A stretch of DNA of 19,372 bases, taken from NCBI GenBank assembly GCA_015492395.1, contig WGFD01000031.1, positions 1 to 19,372 on the forward strand, given 5' to 3'. The DNA comes from Deltaproteobacteria bacterium (lineage in GTDB: Bacteria > Desulfobacterota > GWC2-55-46 > S146-70). Below the pieces are notes generated by a model. The model saw only the letters and a program-made list of their open reading frames with translations. It did not search any database and was not told where the DNA came from. Both the position numbers and the translations under genes were made by a program. Below, piece by piece: positions 14,794 to 19,372 of the stretch; positions within the stretch are counted from its first letter, which is position 1, and every line of letters begins with the position of its first letter.

Positions 14794-15477
14794 CTACTTC
14801 TCATTGGCCGCAAAGATGACATGCCAGAAGTCTATCTTCTTGAGTTTATACTGTTTACTCACCTTTAGCTTGGCCTTCTCTATAAACTCTTCTATACATA
14901 GGTCCGACCTCCAACCGATCTTTTTACTCAACGGTGTAATCATCTCCTCCACCTTCGCTACAACCTTAAACCTGCTCTTGAAGTGATTGATGATTACCAG
15001 TGTGCCACTCTTCTTACAAACCCTCTTCACTTCATTCATAACACGGTATGGATCTGGAACGACACTTACAACGTGCGATATAAAGACCTTATCAAAGGAG
15101 TCGTCCTGAAATTTCAAGTCCATAGCATCCATCTGGGTAAGCATGATATTGTCGAGGCCCATCTGGTCCACCTTCTTACTGGCCTGCCTGAGCATGTCCT
15201 GTGAGAAGTCTATCCCGGTAACGCTGCAATAACTTGGAAAGAGCGGAAGGGACAAACCGGTACCTACCCCCACATCCAGCACCTTGTCTCCCGGTTGTAT
15301 ATTCATGGAGCCGATGGCATGCTTTATTCTAGGATAAAAGAAGCGCTTGAAGAGTGTGTCATATACCTTAGACTGCCCTCCATAAATCTTTTCTATGCTG
15401 GCATAGTCAAGCCCCTTTATATCTTTTCTTCTACGCCTTTTGATCTGATTTTCGTGGTAGTGAAAGGTCTCTGGCAT
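14794..15477 (-). CDS. Class I SAM-dependent methyltransferase, PmtA-like (phospholipid N-methyltransferase type)
   Basis: This 227-aa soluble protein has a Rossmann methyltransferase fold. Motif I is VLDVGVGTGLSL (about 65-76), then VTGIDFSQDML with the acidic residue for SAM ribose, MDAMDLKFQDDSFDKVFISH, and VMNEVKRVCKKSGTLVIINH. The N-terminal IYGGQSKVYDTLFKRFFYPR and overall layout resemble bacterial PmtA-type phosphatidylethanolamine N-methyltransferases and UbiE relatives; the lipid substrate is inferred. The ATG at 15475-15477 has GGAGA 8 nt upstream. It stands alone, flanked on both sides by repeat-rich spacers. Confidence 0.8.
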   Translation of the reverse strand: MPETFHYHENQIKRRRRKDIKGLDYASIEKIYGGQSKVYDTLFKRFFYPRIKHAIGSMNIQPGDKVLDVGVGTGLSLPLFPSYCSVTGIDFSQDMLRQASKKVDQMGLDNIMLTQMDAMDLKFQDDSFDKVFISHVVSVVPDPYRVMNEVKRVCKKSGTLVIINHFKSRFKVVAKVEEMITPLSKKIGWRSDLCIEEFIEKAKLKVSKQYKLKKIDFWHVIFAANEK

Positions 15478-15502
15478 CTATACAGTCTCCGGATATTATT
15501 TA

Positions 15503-15519
15503 GAAACCTCTGAATAATT
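15503..15519 (+). repeat. 17-bp direct repeat, left copy
   Basis: GAAACCTCTGAATAATT recurs as GAAACCTCTGAATGATT at 15663-15679 (16 of 17 identical), 160 bp away. The two copies bracket the hairpin array, and the right copy runs into repeat copy B. Confidence 0.8.
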
Positions 15520-15539
15520 CATCCCTGAATTATTCAGAG
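15508..15539. repeat. Inverted repeat 1 of the hairpin array (14-bp stem)
   Basis: CTCTGAATAATTCA (15508-15521) and TGAATTATTCAGAG (15526-15539) are perfect reverse complements around a TCCC loop. Confidence 0.9.
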
Positions 15540-15541
15540 AC

Positions 15542-15571
15542 GAAAAAGAAAAAGTGCGATTTTTCTTTTTC
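15542..15571. repeat. Inverted repeat 2 of the hairpin array (12-bp stem)
   Basis: GAAAAAGAAAAA (15542-15553) and TTTTTCTTTTTC (15560-15571) pair perfectly around GTGCGA. The stem is purely A-T apart from two G-C pairs. Confidence 0.9.
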
Positions 15572-15574
15572 TCA

Positions 15575-15605
15575 CATTTTCAATGACTTACAGCCATTGA
15601 AAATG
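15575..15605. repeat. Inverted repeat 3 of the hairpin array (11-bp stem)
   Basis: CATTTTCAATG (15575-15585) and CATTGAAAATG (15595-15605) pair perfectly around a nine-base loop. Confidence 0.9.
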
Positions 15606-15625
15606 GCGGCATATCCATGTGCCGC
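15606..15625. repeat. Inverted repeat 4 of the hairpin array (6-bp stem)
   Basis: GCGGCA (15606-15611) and TGCCGC (15620-15625) pair around an eight-base loop. It starts at the base after repeat 3 ends. This is the shortest of the five stems and could be chance on its own. Confidence 0.65.
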
Positions 15626-15627
15626 GC

Positions 15628-15654
15628 GGAAGGTCTGAATAAATCAGACCTTCC
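15628..15654. repeat. Inverted repeat 5 of the hairpin array (11-bp stem)
   Basis: GGAAGGTCTGA (15628-15638) and TCAGACCTTCC (15644-15654) pair perfectly around ATAAA. The TCTGAAT within it is shared with repeat 1 and the flanking direct repeat. Confidence 0.9.
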
Positions 15655-15662
15655 TTAGAATG

Positions 15663-15679
15663 GAAACCTCTGAATGATT
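15663..15679 (+). repeat. 17-bp direct repeat, right copy
   Basis: GAAACCTCTGAATGATT differs by one base from 15503-15519. Its last three bases are the start of interspersed repeat copy B. Confidence 0.8.
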
Positions 15680-15772
15680 GAAGCTCCCTGCAGCAAACTG
15701 CGGGGAATGCCCGCCTGCACGCTTGTCAATCCTGGCGGACGCAGACATGCGCTTGCGATGCATGTTCATCCC
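15677..15772 (+). repeat. Interspersed repeat, copy B
   Basis: It starts ATTGAAGCTCCCTGCAGCAA, continues CTGCGGGGAATGCCCGCCTG and TTGTCAATCCTGGCGGACGC and ends GCATGTTCATCCC. It is the fullest copy in the window. The 5' part folds as TCCCTGCAG / CTGCGGGGA around CAAA with one T-G wobble. Confidence 0.78.
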
Positions 15773-15986
15773 TAAAGTATCGAATATCCATGCAACGAGC
15801 TGTGGCTCAGGCATATCCAGAGGCACGGTCCACTAGGTTTCTGCATACCCACACATAACGCCACTTATATTTACCAGGGCAGCTTCTCTCCGACATAAAA
15901 CCAGCGCTAACATACCAAAGGCCCGCATGGATACCGTCTCCTATTAATGTTTACGCCACCTCTTTATACCATCTAATCTTCGTTTA

Positions 15987-16535
15987 TTAAAGTATAAATA
16001 TTGCGGCGGCTATCACAGTAGTATAACTTCCATTCCCTTTCACAATAGCGGACTGCGTTACATCCGTCGTCTTAACTATCTTGTCGCTTATACGGTATAT
16101 CTCTTTCTTTTCGTCCCACGCGAGGTTTTCATCCAACTCTATTCCGAGTGTCGAAGCCAGCATGGAGGCGGCAAGGTCTTCCGCATAGTCCCCAGCGACC
16201 GAATCGGTCTGCCCGTATGCGTGGTGTTCACTCAGGTAACCGTACAGATTCCTGTCGGTAGGAAGGGCACAACCGATAGACGCAACTATCAATCTCCTGG
16301 GCTCGTTACTGCTGCATTTGCTCAGCACACAGAACGTTATCTGGCCAGGCACCAGCTGCTTTAAACCCTGTATCTTGGAGATCCTCTTACACCCGGGTGG
16401 AAATATACTAGACACCTGAACCAGGTTCTGCTTCTCTATACCTGCGTCACGGAGGGCCATCTCGAATGACTGCAACTCCTCTTTATGTGTACCAACACCT
16501 TTTGTGAAGAATAATTGCTGTGGAACTAGATTCAC
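15987..16535 (-). CDS. pdaD: Pyruvoyl-dependent arginine decarboxylase
   Basis: This enzyme decarboxylates arginine to agmatine for polyamine synthesis, using a pyruvoyl group made by self-cleavage. The 182-aa product has the family's cleavage segment [16 protein letters not shown]; cleavage is expected between Ser42 and Ser43, Ser43 becoming the pyruvoyl group, by analogy with Methanocaldococcus jannaschii Ser52/Ser53. [13 protein letters not shown] at the N-terminus and [20 protein letters not shown] also fit, and the length is typical. The GTG start at 16533-16535 has GGAG 8 nt upstream; an ATG seven bases upstream is out of frame. It lies 60 bp after recJ on the same strand, probably co-transcribed. 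No agmatinase or agmatine deiminase gene is in the window. Confidence 0.94.
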   Translation of the reverse strand: MNLVPQQLFFTKGVGTHKEELQSFEMALRDAGIEKQNLVQVSSIFPPGCKRISKIQGLKQLVPGQITFCVLSKCSSNEPRRLIVASIGCALPTDRNLYGYLSEHHAYGQTDSVAGDYAEDLAASMLASTLGIELDENLAWDEKKEIYRISDKIVKTTDVTQSAIVKGNGSYTTVIAAAIFIL

Positions 16536-16595
16536 GTACCATCTCCAATAAACCAGAAACTCCCCTATACATCCATTATAATGAAACAGTATATT

Positions 16596-18302
16596 CTACA
16601 ACTCCTTAACACGCATCTTCAAGTTCTTTTTTCCATTCCACTCGTCGATGTAAGGTGAGAATACAATATCAAATCCTTCCCCCTTGAGAGGATGCCGGTC
16701 CGCGAGTCCATACCCTATAGCATGCCAGACACTACCACCTTGCCCGACCTTGAGTCTTAAGTGCCTCTCCGCCACTATATCAGTTTCCAGGATATGCGTT
16801 CCTCTTACACCAAGAACGGGCTCGGCATTGCAATAACCAAAGGGGGCCAGACGTCCGATATCCGTCACTACTTTTTGGTTGAGATCATTCAGTGCTACGA
16901 GGGCATCCACAGAGACTTCCGGGACAAGATCTTCGTCGCCAACCTCTCTGTTAAGAAGATCCAAGAATATCCCTTTGAACTTCTCAATATTTTTTGCCTT
17001 GATTGTAATGCCGGCCGCTGCCTTGTGCCCCCCATATCTTTCAAGCAGGCCACTGCACCTCTTCAGGCAGTCCAATATATCTATCCCTCTTACTCCACGC
17101 CCGGATCCACGGGCGGTTTCGCCATCGGAGGCGAAGAGTATCGTCGGGCGGTTAAATCTTTCGGCCAGCCTCGACGCAACGATCCCGACAACACCGGGAT
17201 GCCAGCTAGCGGAGGACAGAACAATCCCCTTCCCGGAATAGGCACCCGACTGCAACCCTTCCGCTTCAAGCATGGAGATGGCCTCTTGCAGCATCTTTCT
17301 TTCGATACCCTGCCTAGTATTGTTTTCGCTGTCAAGCATGCGGGCAAGCTCCGTTGCCTCTTTCATATCCTCCGTAATAAGGAGTTTGACAGCCATATCC
17401 GCCCTTTTCAATCTCCCGGCGGCGTTTATCCTGGGAGCCAACTGAAACCCCACCTGCCTACTCTTCACGGCACCGCTCCTTATCCTACATACCTCTTTAA
17501 GGGCCTTAATACCAAAGCGAGCCGAGTTTGCTATTTCTTCAAGCCCGAACTTCACCAAGACCCTGTTTTCATCGACCAGGGGAACGATATCCGCGATAGT
17601 CCCCAGCGCCACCAGATCGAGAAACCGCTTCAGGTTAGGGATACCATTGGAAAAATAGCCACACTCCCTCAAACTGGCCCTGAGGGCAACTATTAGGTTG
17701 AAGGCTACACCCACACCAGCAAGGCCCTTGAAGGGGAATTTGCACCCAGATTGTTTCGGATTCAACACAGCCAATGCCGGCGGCATATCTTCAGGCACCT
17801 CGTGGTGGTCCGTTACAATTACATCCACTCCCCTCTCCTTTGCGAATATAACTTCATCAGCATTCGATATCCCGCAGTCTGCCGTAATGACAAGCCTGAT
17901 ATCTCTATGGGTAATGATATCCAATGCCCCGCAGTTCAGCCCGTAACCCTCGCTCAACCTTTCGGGTATATAGTAATCGACATCGAAACCCACCTCTTTG
18001 AGAAACGAGTACAAAAGGGCCGTCGCCGTTACGCCATCCACATCGAAATCACCGTAAACCGCAACCTTTTCACCTTTCTTCAAAGCCTTGACAAGCCTTT
18101 CGCAGGCCTTTCCCATATCTTTCAACAGGAATGGATCGTGGAGGTCCTGGAGGCTTGGCGACAGAAAAGAAAAAGCCTTATCACTGTCGACAAGGCCTCT
18201 ATTAATCAGAAGTTGGGCTAAAAGCGGCGAGACATTAAGTTCGGAACTTAAACATCTTTGGAGTTCCTTGTTTTGTGGACTGATTTTCCAGCGCCTCTTC
18301 AT
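16596..18302 (-). CDS. recJ: Single-stranded-DNA-specific exonuclease RecJ
   Basis: RecJ degrades single-stranded DNA 5' to 3' in recombination and mismatch or base-excision repair. The protein shows the DHH phosphoesterase motifs: VYGDFDVDGVTATALL (Asp85, 87 and 89), VITADCGIS, IVTDHHEVPEDMP and GLAGVGVAFNL. The DHHA1 domain has RGSGRGVRGIDILDCL and RYGGHKAAAGITI. A C-terminal OB-like domain follows. The ATG at 18302 gives 568 aa, close to the 577 aa of Escherichia coli RecJ; a TTG at 18306-18308 would add two residues. The ribosome site is weak for both. A promoter lies upstream at 18347-18375, and pdaD follows 60 bp downstream. Confidence 0.96.
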   Translation of the reverse strand: MKRRWKISPQNKELQRCLSSELNVSPLLAQLLINRGLVDSDKAFSFLSPSLQDLHDPFLLKDMGKACERLVKALKKGEKVAVYGDFDVDGVTATALLYSFLKEVGFDVDYYIPERLSEGYGLNCGALDIITHRDIRLVITADCGISNADEVIFAKERGVDVIVTDHHEVPEDMPPALAVLNPKQSGCKFPFKGLAGVGVAFNLIVALRASLRECGYFSNGIPNLKRFLDLVALGTIADIVPLVDENRVLVKFGLEEIANSARFGIKALKEVCRIRSGAVKSRQVGFQLAPRINAAGRLKRADMAVKLLITEDMKEATELARMLDSENNTRQGIERKMLQEAISMLEAEGLQSGAYSGKGIVLSSASWHPGVVGIVASRLAERFNRPTILFASDGETARGSGRGVRGIDILDCLKRCSGLLERYGGHKAAAGITIKAKNIEKFKGIFLDLLNREVGDEDLVPEVSVDALVALNDLNQKVVTDIGRLAPFGYCNAEPVLGVRGTHILETDIVAERHLRLKVGQGGSVWHAIGYGLADRHPLKGEGFDIVFSPYIDEWNGKKNLKMRVKEL

Positions 18303-18346
18303 TCTCAAGTCATGACACTCACACTTTTTTTACCAGATTGAATGAA

Positions 18347-18375
18347 ATAGTATCAATAATTCCCGTCCAGGTCAA
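18347..18375 (-). promoter_or_regulatory. recJ: Candidate sigma-70 promoter for recJ-pdaD
   Basis: On the minus strand TTGACC (18375-18370) is followed after exactly 17 bp by TACTAT (18352-18347), which places transcription start about 35-40 bp before the recJ start codon. It points away from, and lies next to, a plus-strand extended -10 at 18378-18386. Confidence 0.5.
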
Positions 18376-18377
18376 GG

Positions 18378-18386
18378 TGTTATAAT
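18378..18386 (+). promoter_or_regulatory. Extended -10 promoter toward the NnrU/ICMT-like gene
   Basis: TGTTATAAT is a perfect extended -10 (TGnTATAAT); no good -35 is present, as expected for this class. It would give a leader of about 150 nt. A second candidate, TTGACA (18437-18442) with a 16-bp spacer to TAAACT (18459-18464), would start transcription near the first base of repeat copy C. Confidence 0.5.
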
Positions 18387-18467
18387 GTCATCCGGACAGT
18401 CTAATACATACCTTACCCCGTCACGATCTTTAACACTTGACAAATCCAAGGGCTGCACTAAACTGTC

Positions 18468-18545
18468 ATTGAAGCTCCCTGCAGTAACCGGGAATGCCCG
18501 CCTACACGGGGACAACCCGCACACGGACGGGCGCCACTTGGCATG
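18468..18545 (+). repeat. Interspersed repeat, copy C
   Basis: It starts ATTGAAGCTCCCTGCAGTAA and continues CCGGGAATGCCCGCCTACAC, then GACGGGCGCCACTTGGCATG. The middle CTGCGG of the other copies is partly missing. It fills the 5' leader of the gene starting at 18543, and its last bases include that start codon. Confidence 0.68.
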
Positions 18546-19172
18546 GAAAAGACGACCACAACAGTTATCACCCTCCTCATAGCGCAGACATCCTTTGCGT
18601 TGGTCCATAGTTGTACCGCCTCACTGTGGTTCAAGGCCATTATAAAGCGGAGCTTCGGAGAGATATTTTTGACAATTTACTACAGATTTATCTATTGTAC
18701 TGTCAGCTTCCTCATGACCGTTGGGTTGATCGTCCTCTACTTCTCTCTCCATGACGACAAGATCTACAAACCCCCTGTGTACATCCTCTGGCCCCTCCAT
18801 GGACTACAAGTGACAGGGCTTTGCATCCTTATATTGTCTCTAAAGTCAATAGATCTATGGGAGTTCCTGGGAATAGACAGGATATGGAAGTGGATAAGGG
18901 ATAGAAGCGCACCCGGCCACATGAAGATACTGGTCACTTACGGCATATATGGCTGGACGAGGCACCCCGCATACCTCGGAGGTATCATGATATTCCTATT
19001 GGAGCCCAACCTGACAGTGAAGACGGCCATCACCAGGGCGACAGCAGTATTATACTTTATATTAGGCACCTTCTTGGAGGATAGGAGATTGCACAAGGAG
19101 TTTGGGGATACCTATGAAAGATATGCTGAGTATGTACCCATGTTAATCCCCGGCTTGAAGCGTTCCCTGTGA
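18543..19172 (+). CDS. NnrU/isoprenylcysteine methyltransferase-like integral membrane protein
   Basis: This 209-aa protein has about five hydrophobic segments. Near the N-terminus FALVHSCTASLWFK resembles the LFFxxHS start of NnrU-like proteins. The C-terminal part GIYGWTRHPAYLGGIMIFLL (about 140-160), then FLEDRRLHKEFGDTYERYAEYVPMLIP, is the pattern of the ICMT/PEMT-type membrane methyltransferase superfamily, where RHP, the E-D pair and the final YxxYxxxVP form the SAM site. The substrate is unknown; a lipid, quinone or isoprenoid is possible. No Shine-Dalgarno precedes the ATG, because repeat copy C reaches the start codon. It is divergent from recJ. Confidence 0.8.
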   Translation: MEKTTTTVITLLIAQTSFALVHSCTASLWFKAIIKRSFGEIFLTIYYRFIYCTVSFLMTVGLIVLYFSLHDDKIYKPPVYILWPLHGLQVTGLCILILSLKSIDLWEFLGIDRIWKWIRDRSAPGHMKILVTYGIYGWTRHPAYLGGIMIFLLEPNLTVKTAITRATAVLYFILGTFLEDRRLHKEFGDTYERYAEYVPMLIPGLKRSL

Positions 19173-19372
19173 CCCCTTGCGAATCACGCTTTATGATGTG
19201 AGTAGCGGAGGAAGGCGTAGAAGCCCTTGTCCGGTAATGGAGTTATCTTATCAATAACATCGTAACTAAATCCTGCAAGCGATTGTAAACATATTGCAGT
19301 GTAAAGTCGGAAAAGGTAGAATCTCCAACAGGTTAACCAGCAAGAAAACCCAAAAAGGAGACTCACCTTTTC
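19173..19372. other. Gene-free end of window
   Basis: No supported gene, terminator or repeat was recognised. AAAAAGGAG at 19352-19360 looks like a ribosome site but no start codon follows before the window ends. A 60-codon minus-strand frame is not convincing. Confidence 0.4.

Larger units (their letters stand above)
15478..15986. other. Gene-free spacer with a five-hairpin array and repeat copy B
   Basis: About 510 bp without a supported gene. It holds a 17-bp direct repeat pair (15503-15519 and 15663-15679), five consecutive inverted repeats (15508-15654) and repeat copy B (15677-15772). From 15773 to 15986 nothing was recognised. A frame on the minus strand over 15644-15826 is just the repeat read in reverse. 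Confidence 0.6.

Noticed and set aside
15542..15571. Hairpin 2 as a bidirectional intrinsic terminator
   Set aside because: The stem itself is A-T and the T-tract is part of the stem, so no G-C-rich hairpin followed by a free T-run exists on either strand.
15503..15679. CRISPR-like array
   Set aside because: The direct repeat occurs only twice, 160 bp apart, and the content between is palindromic; there are no regular spacers or cas genes.
15644..15826. 60-codon minus-strand frame over repeat copy B
   Set aside because: It is made up of hairpin 5 and repeat copy B in reverse; no ribosome site or conserved protein motif.
18372..18608. Minus-strand frame upstream of recJ overlapping the 18543 gene
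   Set aside because: It reads through promoter elements and repeat copy C and antisense to a recognisable gene.
19184..19366. 60-codon minus-strand frame at the window end
   Set aside because: It begins with GTG, has no properly spaced ribosome site and has no recognisable motif.

Overview
The window looks like a chromosomal piece of a Gram-negative, Deltaproteobacteria/Desulfobacterota-like bacterium; this is an inference. The support is a GEMM-I riboswitch of the A20 subtype best known from Geobacter and relatives, a lipobox lipoprotein beside a Tat-exported protein, class 1B PyrD/PyrK, folate-dependent TrmFO and a pyruvoyl-type arginine decarboxylase. No rRNA, tRNA, CRISPR array or phage module was seen.

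Layout. 1-140: the 5' end of an ISNCY-like transposase (minus) and the IS end, which carries two 16-bp direct repeats. 298-505: a promoter-like -10, a GEMM-I (cyclic dinucleotide) aptamer with A at the specificity position, and a perfect intrinsic terminator. 567-3556: the two genes under that riboswitch, a lipoprotein resembling DUF1800 and a Tat-exported DUF1501 protein. 3865-6739 (minus): radA followed by an overlapping TPR plus PgaB-C-like (GHL13) exported protein. 6968-9933 (plus): a translationally coupled pair, a HEAT-repeat protein and an HD-GYP protein, which appear to share the same N-terminal domain. 9988-14195 (minus): a tight operon rimI-pyrK-pyrD-trmFO-HEAT protein. 14794-15477 (minus): a SAM-dependent methyltransferase resembling PmtA. 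15987-18302 (minus): recJ then pdaD. 18543-19172 (plus): a membrane protein of the NnrU/ICMT-like methyltransferase type.

The intergenic DNA between 14.2 and 18.5 kb is rich in repeats. A roughly 80-100 bp element starting with ATTGAAGCTCCCTGCAG occurs four times (three plus, one minus and interrupted). A second dispersed repeat occurs at about 3.6 and 14.35 kb. At 15508-15654 five unrelated inverted repeats sit end to end, bracketed by a 17-bp direct repeat.

How the genes may work together. Cyclic-dinucleotide signalling is the most interesting thread: a riboswitch predicted to prefer 3',3'-cGAMP controls an exported gene pair, and an HD-GYP protein (a family that hydrolyses c-di-GMP or 3',3'-cGAMP) lies 6 kb away. 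A direct regulatory link between them is inference. The rest is mostly housekeeping: pyrimidine synthesis, tRNA and ribosomal protein modification, recombination and repair, polyamine synthesis and lipid methylation.
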